Below, piece by piece: positions 7,804 through 16,436 of a stretch of 32,770 nucleotides of DNA. The translations under genes and the position numbers were made by a program. Where the stretch lies: the NCBI GenBank assembly GCA_947625465.1, contig CANQOK010000031.1:1-32770 (forward strand), read 5' to 3'. This DNA comes from an uncultured Lachnospiraceae bacterium (lineage in GTDB: Bacteria; Bacillota; Clostridia; Lachnospirales; Lachnospiraceae). How positions within the stretch are numbered: the stretch's first letter is position 1; each line of letters begins with the position of its first letter. Below the pieces are notes generated by a model that had not been told where the DNA came from, searched no databases, and was given only the letters and a program-made list of their open reading frames with translations.

Positions 7804-9060
7804 CTAATCCTGGGGACCTGCTATTTTTCCTGCGATGGCGCTTGCGGCTGCCACTGCCGGACTTGCCAGATAAATCTCAGAATCCACATGGCCCATACGG
7901 CCTACAAAATTCCGGTTGGTCGTGGATACCGCCCGTTCGCCTTCTGCCAGGATTCCCATATGGCCGCCCAGACACGGGCCGCAGGTCGGCGTGCTGACTG
8001 CCGCGCCCGCTTTGATAAAGGTCGCCAGCAGCCCTTCTTCCAACGCCTGCAGATATACCGCCTGGGTTGCAGGGATCACGATACAGCGGACGCCCTTTGC
8101 CACATGTTTGCCTTCCATTATTTTCGCCGCGATCCGCATATCCTCGATCCGCCCGTTTGTACAGGAGCCGATCACAACCTGATTGATCGGGATATCGCCT
8201 ACCTCGTCAATCGTTCTGGTATTCTCCGGCAAATGCGGGAACGCTACGGTCGGACGAAGCGCAGACAGATCAATGGTATAAGTTTCTTCATATTCCGCGT
8301 CCGCGTCCGCCTCAAAAATCCTGTATTCTTTGACAGAATGTTCTTTCATATATTCGATGGTCTTCTCGTCTACCGGGAAGATCCCGTTCTTTCCGCCGGC
8401 CTCAATCGCCATATTGGTCATGGCAAACCGGTCGTCCATAGACAGATACTGAATTCCGTCTCCGGTAAACTCCATAGACTTATACAGAGCGCCGTCCACA
8501 CCGATCATACCGATGATGTGTAAGATCACGTCTTTTCCGCTGATCCACGGAGCCGGTTTTCCGGTCAATACGAACTTTAACGCGCCGGGTACCTTAAACC
8601 AGGCTTCTCCCGTTGCCATGCCGGCTGCCATATCCGTACTGCCCACGCCGGTGGAAAACGCGCCCAGCGCGCCGTATGTACAGGTATGGGAATCCGCGCC
8701 GATCACCACGTCGCCGGCTACAACCAGTCCTTTTTCCGGCAGCAGGGCATGCTCGATCCCGACTTCTCCGGTCTCATAAAAATGCGTAATGCCATTCTCC
8801 GCCGCGAATTCTCTGGTACATTTACAGAGCTGCGCGGACTTAATATCCTTATTGGGTGTAAAATGGTCACAGACCAGCGCGATCTTCTCCCGGTCAAAGA
8901 CACCCTTCTTCTTCATTTTCTTCATTTCCCCGATCGCAACCGGACTCGTCACATCATTTCCCAATACCAAATCCAGTTTCGCCTCGATCAGCTGCCCGGC
9001 CTTTACCTCACTGAGCCCGGCTGCCGCTGCCAGAATCTTCTGGGTCATTGTCATTCCCAT
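7804..9060 (-). CDS. leuC: 3-isopropylmalate dehydratase, large subunit
   Basis: 418 residues from the ATG at 9060. This start has GAGG eight bases upstream; the longer frame from 9084 has no ribosome site and would begin almost at the predicted transcription start. Family LeuC/aconitase: the three cysteines binding the [4Fe-4S] cluster are C300 (IGSCTNG), C360 and C363 (TCGPCLGG). Other signatures are FTPN and [24 protein letters not shown]. It works as a heterodimer with LeuD in leucine synthesis. It is the first gene of the operon, and diverges from a LysR-type gene whose product probably controls it. Confidence 0.97.
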   Translation of the reverse strand: MGMTMTQKILAAAAGLSEVKAGQLIEAKLDLVLGNDVTSPVAIGEMKKMKKKGVFDREKIALVCDHFTPNKDIKSAQLCKCTREFAAENGITHFYETGEVGIEHALLPEKGLVVAGDVVIGADSHTCTYGALGAFSTGVGSTDMAAGMATGEAWFKVPGALKFVLTGKPAPWISGKDVILHIIGMIGVDGALYKSMEFTGDGIQYLSMDDRFAMTNMAIEAGGKNGIFPVDEKTIEYMKEHSVKEYRIFEADADAEYEETYTIDLSALRPTVAFPHLPENTRTIDEVGDIPINQVVIGSCTNGRIEDMRIAAKIMEGKHVAKGVRCIVIPATQAVYLQALEEGLLATFIKAGAAVSTPTCGPCLGGHMGILAEGERAVSTTNRNFVGRMGHVDSEIYLASPAVAAASAIAGKIAGPQD

Positions 9061-9091
9061 ACTGTCTGCCTCACTTTCTTTCATTAAGATA

Positions 9092-9126
9092 TTGCAATTC
9101 TATCATAAAAAATGCTATAATGCCAA
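9092..9126. promoter_or_regulatory. Overlapping face-to-face promoters of leuC and the LysR gene
   Basis: Plus strand: TTGCAA (9092-9097), 18 bases, TATAAT (9116-9121), reading towards the LysR gene. Minus strand: TTGGCA (9121-9126), 18 bases, TAGAAT (9097-9102), reading towards leuC. The two promoters occupy the same DNA, so polymerase binding at one should hinder the other. This fits a divergent regulator and target pair. The predicted leuC start of transcription is near 9090. Confidence 0.6.
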
Positions 9127-9147
9127 TATATATTTTTAATATCTGTC

Positions 9148-9162
9148 ATAACTATATATTAT
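9148..9162. promoter_or_regulatory. Candidate LysR-type regulator binding box
   Basis: ATAA-N7-TTAT, a 15-bp dyad that contains T-N11-A (T at 9149, A at 9161). Its centre at 9155 is about 65 bases upstream of the predicted leuC transcription start, the usual place for a LysR recognition site. It also lies in the leader of the LysR gene, as expected for self-control. Confidence 0.5.
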
Positions 9163-9184
9163 ATCCAGGATAGGAGAAGACGGA

Positions 9185-10090
9185 ATGGATTTCAATACCG
9201 ATTTATCCCTTTATCATATTTTTTATCAGGCGGCGGAAACCGGAAGTTTTTCCAAGGCTGCCGACAGACTGTTTATCAGCCAGCCCGCTGTCAGCAAGCG
9301 GATTCAAAAGCTGGAACAGTCGTTAGATACCCGCCTGTTTCTGCGGGGCGCAAAGGGCGTGACTCTGACAGACGCGGGCAGGCTGCTCTACGATCAGATC
9401 TCGATCGCTTTTCGCGCCATCTCCCAGGGAGAAGAGCAGGTCATGCAGTATCAGAAGCTGGGGCTGGGACGGATTCAGATCGGCGCCAGTTCCACCATGT
9501 GCAAGCATATTCTGCTCCCCTACCTGCGGCGCTATATCCGAGAGAATCCCAACATTGAAGTGAATGTGCTCTGCCACTCCTCGACCTCTACGCTGAACGC
9601 GCTGCACGCCGGACAATTGGATCTGGGACTGATCGCCCTGCCGGATATTCCGGTTTCCGAACAGTTCCACTATCTGCAGGATGTACACTATATTTTCGCC
9701 GCCTCGCCCGCTTATCTGGAGAATATGCAGGCCCGCGGCTTTACCGCCCCGCGGGAGCTGCTGGAAAACGGCAATATCATGCTGTTAAACAAAGAAAACG
9801 CGTCTCGCCGGCACGTTGACGCCTATTTCAACGAACAGCACATTACGGTCGGAACGCCTATGGAGATCAATAACATGGTTCTGATCGCGGATTTTGCCCG
9901 GATCGGTCTGGGCATCGGCTGCGTGATCGAAGAATTTGTCTCCGAAGAGCTGGCCGGAGGCACACTGGTAAAAATCCCGTTATCCGTACCGATCGCCCCG
10001 CGCAAGGTGGGATTTGTTTTTCTGAAAGATCACTATGAAATACCGGCTGTGGTACAGTTTCGCAAATTACTTGCCGGCACGCCGGAATAG
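9185..10090 (+). CDS. LysR-family transcriptional regulator
   Basis: 301 residues, normal for the family. The N-terminal winged helix-turn-helix is clear: YHIFYQAAETGSFSKAA, then FISQPAVSKRIQKLE and a wing ending TLTDAG (about residues 10-66). The C-terminal ligand-binding domain begins near residue 90 with RIQIGASSTMCKHILLP. AGGAG precedes the ATG at 9185. It is divergent from leuC-leuD-thrC and shares the promoter region, so it probably regulates those genes, perhaps in response to a leucine-pathway intermediate. The ligand is inference. It is followed after 7 bases by a radical SAM gene and the two are probably one transcript. Confidence 0.95.
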   Translation: MDFNTDLSLYHIFYQAAETGSFSKAADRLFISQPAVSKRIQKLEQSLDTRLFLRGAKGVTLTDAGRLLYDQISIAFRAISQGEEQVMQYQKLGLGRIQIGASSTMCKHILLPYLRRYIRENPNIEVNVLCHSSTSTLNALHAGQLDLGLIALPDIPVSEQFHYLQDVHYIFAASPAYLENMQARGFTAPRELLENGNIMLLNKENASRRHVDAYFNEQHITVGTPMEINNMVLIADFARIGLGIGCVIEEFVSEELAGGTLVKIPLSVPIAPRKVGFVFLKDHYEIPAVVQFRKLLAGTPE

Positions 10091-10097
10091 AGGAATT

Positions 10098-10976
10098 ATG
10101 TCATACACATCGTTAAATCAATTTATGCAGGAACGGTTTCACGAAAAATTATATAAAATTGCGCTGGACGGCGGTATGACCTGCCCTAACCGGGACGGCA
10201 CCCTCGGCACCGGCGGCTGTATTTTTTGCAGCGCAAAGGGATCCGGGGATTTTGCCGGAAACCGGACGCTTTCGATTACCGAACAACTGAACGCCGGGAT
10301 TTCCCGGATACGGTCCAAAACCAAAGCGAAGCATTTTATTGCTTATTTTCAGGCGTTTACCAATACATACGGGCCCGTGGAGCATCTTAGCGCTCTGTTT
10401 ACGGAAGCCATCTCGCATCCGGCTGTCTCCGTTCTGTCCGTCGCTACCCGCCCGGACTGCCTGCCGCCGGAAGTGCTTTCCCTGCTGGCAGAACTCAATC
10501 AGATCAAACCGGTCTGGGTGGAACTTGGCTTACAGACGATCCATCCGCAGACCGCACGGCTGATCAACCGATGCTATGCGCTTCCGGTTTATGATACAGC
10601 GGTAAAACAGCTGCGCGAACGAAACATCGATGTGATCGTTCATGTTATTTTAGGACTGCCCGGCGAAACCGCAGACCAAATGGCGGAAACGGTAGACTAC
10701 GTCTGCAGAAGCGGGATCCAGGGGATCAAGCTCCAGCTTCTGCATGTCTTAAAAGATACCCCGCTGGCCGCCCTTTATGAATCCGGCGCCTATGAACCGT
10801 TAAGCCTGGAAGCCTATCTGGATATTCTGGAACTGTGCTTAGAAAAAATCCCACCGTCTGTCACCGTACACCGGCTGACAGGCGATGGGCCGAAATCAAT
10901 CTTACTGGCGCCTCTGTGGAGCGCCGACAAAAAGCGGGTTCTGAACGCGATTCACTCCCGTTTTCCGCGCACATAA
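10098..10976 (+). CDS. TIGR01212/YhcC-type radical SAM protein
   Basis: 292 residues from the ATG at 10098, which follows AGAGGA; the upstream in-frame extension lies inside the LysR gene. The iron-sulfur site is not the usual CxxxCxxC but C-x11-C-x2-C (CPNRDG...GGCIFC at about 30-45), the arrangement of the TIGR01212 family. The family signatures KLYKIALDGGMTCPNRDG, GSGDF, YFQAFTNTY, VATRPDC, WVELGLQTIH and HVILGLPGE are present. The protein should bind a [4Fe-4S] cluster and S-adenosylmethionine. The family reaction is unknown to me; a role in RNA modification is sometimes suggested. Its 3' end overlaps the convergent 80-residue gene by 25 bp. Confidence 0.92.
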   Translation: MSYTSLNQFMQERFHEKLYKIALDGGMTCPNRDGTLGTGGCIFCSAKGSGDFAGNRTLSITEQLNAGISRIRSKTKAKHFIAYFQAFTNTYGPVEHLSALFTEAISHPAVSVLSVATRPDCLPPEVLSLLAELNQIKPVWVELGLQTIHPQTARLINRCYALPVYDTAVKQLRERNIDVIVHVILGLPGETADQMAETVDYVCRSGIQGIKLQLLHVLKDTPLAALYESGAYEPLSLEAYLDILELCLEKIPPSVTVHRLTGDGPKSILLAPLWSADKKRVLNAIHSRFPRT

Positions 10977-11194
10977 CTGCCGCATTCCACAAAATACTCC
11001 TGATAATCGCTGATCTTAGTCTCCAGCTTCTTCATATCCTTAGGCGGGATCTTGCCTGCATCCCGCAGCTCCTTGACTACGGTCACATAGTGCAGAAAAT
11101 CCCGGTAAGCGTCTTCCCGGTAATTGTTCTCCAAATTCAGCTGCAGATCAAATTCCGCCATTTCAATCGCTTCTTTTACATCTTTTTTTAACAT
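10952..11194 (-). CDS. Small charged protein of unknown function
   Basis: 80 residues, helical and rich in Glu, Lys, Asp and Arg, with no signal peptide, membrane segment or motif that I recognise. AAGGAG eight bases before the ATG lies inside the end of the GH127 gene, and the start overlaps the GH127 stop by 7 bp, so it is translated from the same transcript. Its own 3' end runs 25 bp into the convergent radical SAM gene. The strong ribosome site and the coding overlap support a real gene. Function cannot be inferred from its neighbour. Confidence 0.75.
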   Translation of the reverse strand: MLKKDVKEAIEMAEFDLQLNLENNYREDAYRDFLHYVTVVKELRDAGKIPPKDMKKLETKISDYQEYFVECGSYVRGKRE

Positions 11195-13428
11195 TCGATC
11201 TTCTCCTTTACGATATACAGACGGTCAAACAGACCTCCCACATGGCCGTCGTCGCCGCGCACCGCGAACTTCACGGTAACTTTTTCCTTTCCCGCGGTCA
11301 GTTCCGCAGGGATCCGATAGTAGCTGTCATAGAACTGAACCGGCTCCATTTCGGCAACCGTCTCCTCACACAGCAGCACATCATCCACATAGATATTAAA
11401 CGCATTGCCCGCGTTGCCGCTAAAGAGCTTGAGCAGCAGATAGTTCTCCGAATCCGCGCTTACCTTCATCTCATAGCTGAACCAGCCCTTTTTGCCCCAT
11501 GCATGACGCAGCATATAGCCGGCACGGGTCAGCGCTCCCGTATTCCTGCCTTTGATATGATGCAGCAGTTCGTACTGGTCGTTCCCCAGCGGAATCACAT
11601 CCACACAGGCGGCTTCCCGTCTCGCCCGCAGCACCTGCTCTGCCAGATAAGCCTTCAGTTCATCGGAACCGTCCGTAATCACGCGCCAGTAAATACCGTA
11701 GCGTTCTTTATACTTCAGATAGTGCGGCGCAAATACCAGATCGTCCCGATCCGTTCCGACCAGATGAAATTCCAGTTTTGCTCCGTTTCGAACGATATGC
11801 CGCTCATACGCTGCGATCCATTCCTCCTTATCCGCCGTCACGACAAAGTCACGGATCTGCATATGTCTGGTGGGAATCGTAACGTCCACGCCGGTGCTGT
11901 CCTCTGCCATATCTTCCTGTCCCAGCCCTGCGCTTAAAACCACCGGGCCGTAGCGGAAAGCAACCACATCCGGATTATCCGGCAGCCGTTCCATCATAAT
12001 CCGCATCGGAATCGTAACCGAAAGCACCGTGTGCCGGGAGCAGTCCACAAACAGATATCCATTCTTCAAGACCGTTTCCGCCGGCTTCCCGTCTGCCAGA
12101 ACCGTCATATCCCCTGCTGCCCAGTCCGGAACCCGCAGTGCAACGGTACAGTCACCGTCCACCAGGATCTCACTGGTCTCTTTCCGGGGGATCTCACTGC
12201 TCTGGGTAAGCGTCACGCCCAGTTCCTTTGCTTCCAGCACCGCAGATACGTACTGATTGATATAAATAACCGATCCGTCATGGAAATACAGACTGTCACC
12301 CAGCTTGGTAAAATTCTCCATGCCGGTGCCGGTACAGCACCAAAAACTGTCAAACGGCGTGCTGTATACCTTGAAAAAGCCGGTCGCCATCGGCTGAAAA
12401 TAGGTCGTCATCCCGGTTTCGGGATTCTGCGATGACAAGATCGCGTTCCGGTATGTCCGTTCGTAAAAATCCATATATTTCGGATTCTTCGTAAGAAAGA
12501 ATAAAGAGCGGGACATCTTTAACATATTATAGCTGTTGCAGGTCTCGCAGTTGCAGCTGGTACGCTCTGCATCCAGGATATAAGGCTCTCCGAAATGTTC
12601 CCATTCCGAGTTTCCGCCCGTAATATAAGTATGATGCTGCACCACCATATCCCAGAACGCTTCCGCTGCCTCCAGATACCATTCTTCCCCTTCGCCCAGA
12701 GCAATATACCGCTCCAGCGCGCCCAAAAACTTGGGGATCGTGGTATTGGCATGTTTTCCGTTTAAAATATCGTTTCCGTCATGGATCGGAGCAAATAAAG
12801 AAATCTCGTCAAATGCATGCGCGGCTTTCGCGTGGTCGGGATTTCCGGTCAGTTCATATACCTGATACATAGCGGCATTCATTCCGCCATACTCGACAGC
12901 CAGTACGGTTTCCTGCATTTTATCGTCCCAGCGGGCGGTCCGCTCATAGACCCAGTCTCCCAGCTTTGTCACGATATGCTTTGCCGTTTCATTCCCGGTC
13001 AGGTGATAAACGGCCAGCAGGCCCATTATAATCTTATCCATGGTGTACCAGGGAACCCAGCAGGGCTTCTCCTGTTCCACATTGTCAAACATCTTCTCCG
13101 GAAATGCGGACAGATATCCGTTCTCATGCTGACACAGGCTAAGCTCCTCTATGATATAAGCAAGCTTCCCGGCAATTTCCGCATCCTGCGTCCCTTTTAC
13201 AGCCTGAGCAGCCGCTGTCATATAATGTCCCAGGATATGGCCCCGAATCTGTGTCGACTCCCAGCCCGGATATTTTTTCGCTTTGGGTTCTAACCCTCGG
13301 ATCTCCCGAAATCCCGCCAGCAGACGGTCTGCCTCATATCTGCGCAGATACTGCAGTTCCTTCTCCAGCGCATTCTCCATATATGGGTCTTTCAATATAA
13401 TTTCATCCAGTGCAAACGGCTTCAGCAT
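11188..13428 (-). CDS. Glycoside hydrolase family 127 (beta-L-arabinofuranosidase-like, DUF1680)
   Basis: 746 residues. The catalytic (alpha/alpha)6 barrel shows the GH127 zinc/thiol site: E295 and C297 in CETCNSYNMLK and the pair C364-C365 in FWCCTGTGMEN. By analogy with Bifidobacterium HypBA1, one cysteine of this pair is the nucleophile and Glu/Cys residues hold zinc. The motifs RGHILGHYM, YGGMN and GGNSEWEHFG also fit. The C-terminal about 150 residues look like extra beta-rich domains. There is no signal peptide, so it acts in the cytosol on imported oligosaccharides or glycopeptide sugars. The exact sugar is unknown, and GH127 includes other specificities. The ribosome site GGAGG is 12 bases before the ATG, longer than usual. 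Confidence 0.9.
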   Translation of the reverse strand: MLKPFALDEIILKDPYMENALEKELQYLRRYEADRLLAGFREIRGLEPKAKKYPGWESTQIRGHILGHYMTAAAQAVKGTQDAEIAGKLAYIIEELSLCQHENGYLSAFPEKMFDNVEQEKPCWVPWYTMDKIIMGLLAVYHLTGNETAKHIVTKLGDWVYERTARWDDKMQETVLAVEYGGMNAAMYQVYELTGNPDHAKAAHAFDEISLFAPIHDGNDILNGKHANTTIPKFLGALERYIALGEGEEWYLEAAEAFWDMVVQHHTYITGGNSEWEHFGEPYILDAERTSCNCETCNSYNMLKMSRSLFFLTKNPKYMDFYERTYRNAILSSQNPETGMTTYFQPMATGFFKVYSTPFDSFWCCTGTGMENFTKLGDSLYFHDGSVIYINQYVSAVLEAKELGVTLTQSSEIPRKETSEILVDGDCTVALRVPDWAAGDMTVLADGKPAETVLKNGYLFVDCSRHTVLSVTIPMRIMMERLPDNPDVVAFRYGPVVLSAGLGQEDMAEDSTGVDVTIPTRHMQIRDFVVTADKEEWIAAYERHIVRNGAKLEFHLVGTDRDDLVFAPHYLKYKERYGIYWRVITDGSDELKAYLAEQVLRARREAACVDVIPLGNDQYELLHHIKGRNTGALTRAGYMLRHAWGKKGWFSYEMKVSADSENYLLLKLFSGNAGNAFNIYVDDVLLCEETVAEMEPVQFYDSYYRIPAELTAGKEKVTVKFAVRGDDGHVGGLFDRLYIVKEKIEC

Positions 13429-13537
13429 ATGCGGTTCTTTCCTCCAGTCCGGTCCAAATTGATTGTTTTGTTTTCTTTTGAGTCTATCAGACTCCGATGT
13501 AAAAGTAAAGAGCCGTTCTTCTCTTTTGGTGTGAAAA
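13429..13537 (-). promoter_or_regulatory. Leader and candidate promoter of the GH127 gene
   Basis: On the minus strand TTTACT and TAGACT, 17 bases apart, lie roughly 60-90 bases before the GH127 start. Both hexamers are only moderate matches. No gene is seen in this stretch; an open frame on the plus strand here has no ribosome site. Confidence 0.35.
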
Positions 13538-13563
13538 GGTCAGATATTTTCCATATTCTGACC
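13538..13563 (-). terminator. Terminator downstream of the cardiolipin synthase gene
   Basis: GGTCAGATAT (13538-13547) pairs with ATATTCTGACC (13553-13563) with one bulge. On the minus strand the stem is followed by TTTTC. It lies about 30 bases past the cls stop and ahead of the GH127 gene. Confidence 0.55.
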
Positions 13564-13594
13564 GCAATCATAAAAATGGTTCTTTCACAGGCTG

Positions 13595-15112
13595 TCAGCA
13601 CAGCGGAGCAATGATCCGCAGGAGCCCGTCGACAAGCCACTTTTTAAAGCTCATTCCGATATTCTCAACTGTTCGTTCCACACATTTTTCCTGTGTTTCC
13701 AGAAAGTCCGCTTTCAGATCGTCCAATAGAGATGCCCGATAAAATAGTGAATTATTTTCAAAATGCAAAAACAGGCTCCGATAATCCAGATTGACCGTTC
13801 CCACTGTTCCCACGACGCCGTCTATCAGAGTAGCCTTAGCGTGAACAAACCCCGGCGTGTATTCGTAGATCCTGACGCCGGCCTCCAGCAGTACCCGGTA
13901 AAAGCTGCGGGACATCCGGTAAACCAGTTTTTTGTCCGGAATACCGGGCATAATGATCCGTACATCCACGCCTCTGCGTGCAGCCCTGATAAAAGCATCC
14001 AGCAGGGCATTCCCGGGCATCAGATAAGGCGTATAGAACCACGCCGTTTCCTGTGCCTGCGACAACAGATCGATATACAGTTCATTGGAGACGGCATCGG
14101 AATACAGCGGGGAATCATAATAACTTAAAACCAGTCCGTCCGCTGCATCTGCATCAGAAGCCCTGCATCCTGTAAGATATTCGTCCGGAATCCGTTCTCC
14201 TGCAAACGCATTCCAGAATTCCGCAAACATTCTCAGATAGTTTCCGACTGCTTCTCCGGTCAGTCTGAAGCCGATATCCTTCCAGTGTCCGTATTTTTCA
14301 ATTTGGTTGATGTATTCATCGGCAAGATTGACACCGCCGCTGAACACAACCGTTCCGTCAATGATCAGCATTTTGCGGTGATCTCGGCAGTTCAGGGTCC
14401 CTTTGATCAGGACAAGCGGATTAAACGATATGCAGCGGATGCCTTTCGCTTTCAGTTTTTCCGCGTCCGTTTTCGTATATGTGGAAATACTGCCCAGATC
14501 GTCATACATGACGCGCACATCGACGCCCTGTGCGGCTTTTTCCTCCAAAATCTCCGTCATAGAATCCCACATCACGCCGTTTTCAATGATAAAATATTCT
14601 ACGAAGATAAAGCGTTTTGCTTTCTTCAGTTCTGTAAGGATATCCGGAAACATTTCATCTCCGAGCGGATAGTATTTGGCGTTTCGGTTTTTATGTGGAA
14701 CAAATCCCGTCCTGTTTTCCACCCAGCGAAACGTCTGCGCCAGCCGCCTGTTTTCAGCGGACAGCGCCGTATAGACCGGCTCGGTATCGGTATCGTCCGC
14801 CGGCAGCGGCGGAGTCTTATCCAGCTTTTTCTTCAGCGGCCTTGTAGTGCGCTTGTTTCCGAAAATAAGATACAAAAGCGCACCGGGAAGCGGAGCGGTA
14901 AGAATCACCAGAAGCCATAGGATTACATATGTGCTTTCGTCCTGCTTCATGATCAGATACAGAACAAATAAAAGCGCAAGGACTGACAGGATTGCACTGA
15001 TCAGAGCCGCCCAGGGCGCGAGCCAGTGAAATACGATAAGCAGCCAGAGGACCTGCAGCAAAACAGCCGGCAAAACTGTAAAAACACGGCGTATAATTTT
15101 ATTCATTTGCAT
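13595..15112 (-). CDS. cls: Cardiolipin synthase (phospholipase D superfamily)
   Basis: 505 residues, typical of bacterial cardiolipin synthases. Two or three hydrophobic segments at about 7-30, 33-55 and 62-84 anchor the enzyme in the membrane. Two HKD catalytic motifs follow: H245-x-K247-x4-D252 in HRKMLIIDG and H424-x-K426-x4-D431 in HAKATLIDG. It joins two phosphatidylglycerols into cardiolipin plus glycerol. The start at 15112 has GGGAG four bases away; the ATG two codons later, at 15106, has better spacing and is an alternative. It stands alone between two hairpins. Related minor transferases (for example, those attaching other head groups) cannot be excluded. Confidence 0.93.
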   Translation of the reverse strand: MQMNKIIRRVFTVLPAVLLQVLWLLIVFHWLAPWAALISAILSVLALLFVLYLIMKQDESTYVILWLLVILTAPLPGALLYLIFGNKRTTRPLKKKLDKTPPLPADDTDTEPVYTALSAENRRLAQTFRWVENRTGFVPHKNRNAKYYPLGDEMFPDILTELKKAKRFIFVEYFIIENGVMWDSMTEILEEKAAQGVDVRVMYDDLGSISTYTKTDAEKLKAKGIRCISFNPLVLIKGTLNCRDHRKMLIIDGTVVFSGGVNLADEYINQIEKYGHWKDIGFRLTGEAVGNYLRMFAEFWNAFAGERIPDEYLTGCRASDADAADGLVLSYYDSPLYSDAVSNELYIDLLSQAQETAWFYTPYLMPGNALLDAFIRAARRGVDVRIIMPGIPDKKLVYRMSRSFYRVLLEAGVRIYEYTPGFVHAKATLIDGVVGTVGTVNLDYRSLFLHFENNSLFYRASLLDDLKADFLETQEKCVERTVENIGMSFKKWLVDGLLRIIAPLC

Positions 15113-15184
15113 TTCTCCCTTCTATCAGCCCTTTCCGTCTGTGGAAAGGTGTGCTTTCAGCGGCGATAAAGTCAGTAATATTCC

Positions 15185-15219
15185 AAAAGCACCCTCTGCT
15201 TTTGACAGCGGGTGCTTTT
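15185..15219 (-). terminator. Terminator of the leuB-ilvD-ilvB-serC-serA operon
   Basis: Perfect 10-bp stem AAAAGCACCC (15185-15194) and GGGTGCTTTT (15210-15219), with an inner CTG/CAG extension after one mismatch. It begins 15 bases past the serA stop and ends in a T-run on the minus strand. Confidence 0.85.
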
Positions 15220-15233
15220 CTGTAAAGTTCTCT

Positions 15234-16397
15234 TTATTTAATAACTCTGACGCGGATTACGCCGTCAATTGCCTGAATCGCGTCAACCAGCGCGTCTGTA
15301 ACTGCGGAATCCACATCCAGCATGGTGTAGGCATATTCCCCTTTCGACTTATTGGTCATATCGGAAATATTGACGCCCGCATTGGCAAATACCGCAGTAA
15401 ACTGCGTGATCATGTTCGGAATATTCTTATGGCATACTGTTACACGGCCTGCCGTGCTGCATACACCCATATCGCAGTTCGGATAATTTACGGAATTTAC
15501 GATATTTCCGTTTGCCATATAATTCATGATCTCTTTTACAGCCATCACCGCGCAATTATCTTCCGACTCTTCGGTAGAAGCCCCCAGGTGCGGGATCGCG
15601 ATAACGCCTTCCATATTGGCGCTCTTCGCATTCGGGAAGTCGGTGACATACTTTCTGACTTTTCCGCTCTTTAACACTGCCTCCATGGCGTCGTCGTCTA
15701 CCAGCAGATCTCTCGCAAAGTTCAGAATGATTACGCCGTCTTTCATCATTGCCAGCGTTTCCGCATTAATCATATGCTTCGTATCGTCATTCAGCGGTAC
15801 ATGTACGGAAATATAATCACATTCCTTATAAATTTCTTCTCTGTTCTTAACATGTTTGATCTGACCGGACAGATTCCATGCCGCATCGACCGACAGGAAC
15901 GGATCGCAGCCATATACGGTCATGCCCAGGTTCAAAGCTGCGTTTGCCAGCGGGCCGCCGATTGCGCCCAGGCCGATAATTCCCAGCTTCTTTCCTGCGA
16001 TTTCCGTACCGGCAAACTTCTTTTTGCCTTTCTCTACGGACTTTGCGATATTGGGATCTGCCTTTTCCTGCTGTACCCAGTTCACGCCGCCTACAATATC
16101 TCTGGAAGCCAACAGCAGGCCTGCGATTGCCAGTTCCTTAACGCCGTTGGCGTTGGCGCCCGGCGTATTAAATACCACAATTCCCTTTTCCGCGCACTGA
16201 TCCAACGGAATATTATTGACGCCGGCGCCGGCGCGGGCAACTGCTTTCAGGTTCTCGCTCAGTTCCAGGTCATGCATAGCCGCGCTTCTTACCAGAACGG
16301 CATCTGCCTCCGCGAAATCCTCTGTTACCGCATAGTTATCATCCAGCAGATCCATCCCGACTGCGGCGATCGGATTTAAGCAATTTACTTTGATCAT
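15234..16397 (-). CDS. serA: D-3-phosphoglycerate dehydrogenase
   Basis: 387 residues from the ATG at 16397. The open frame extends four codons to a TTG at 16409, but that TTG has no properly spaced ribosome site. The enzyme oxidises 3-phosphoglycerate to 3-phosphohydroxypyruvate with NAD, the first step of serine synthesis. The nucleotide-binding motif GxGxxG appears as GLGAIGGPLA around 145-154. The Arg and Glu-His catalytic positions are suggested by NFARDLLVD and by HLGASTEES. A C-terminal ACT domain (about 315-387) probably gives serine feedback control. It follows serC after 39 bases and is the last gene of the amino acid operon. Confidence 0.95.
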   Translation of the reverse strand: MIKVNCLNPIAAVGMDLLDDNYAVTEDFAEADAVLVRSAAMHDLELSENLKAVARAGAGVNNIPLDQCAEKGIVVFNTPGANANGVKELAIAGLLLASRDIVGGVNWVQQEKADPNIAKSVEKGKKKFAGTEIAGKKLGIIGLGAIGGPLANAALNLGMTVYGCDPFLSVDAAWNLSGQIKHVKNREEIYKECDYISVHVPLNDDTKHMINAETLAMMKDGVIILNFARDLLVDDDAMEAVLKSGKVRKYVTDFPNAKSANMEGVIAIPHLGASTEESEDNCAVMAVKEIMNYMANGNIVNSVNYPNCDMGVCSTAGRVTVCHKNIPNMITQFTAVFANAGVNISDMTNKSKGEYAYTMLDVDSAVTDALVDAIQAIDGVIRVRVIK

Positions 16398-16436
16398 AGT
16401 CTTTTCCAAGCCTTTCTATTTCAATTCTGTGTCTGT

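Noticed and set aside
7300-8523. Plus-strand open frame of 407 codons
   Set aside because: Antisense of leuD and leuC; composition rich in Arg, His and Cys, no domain.
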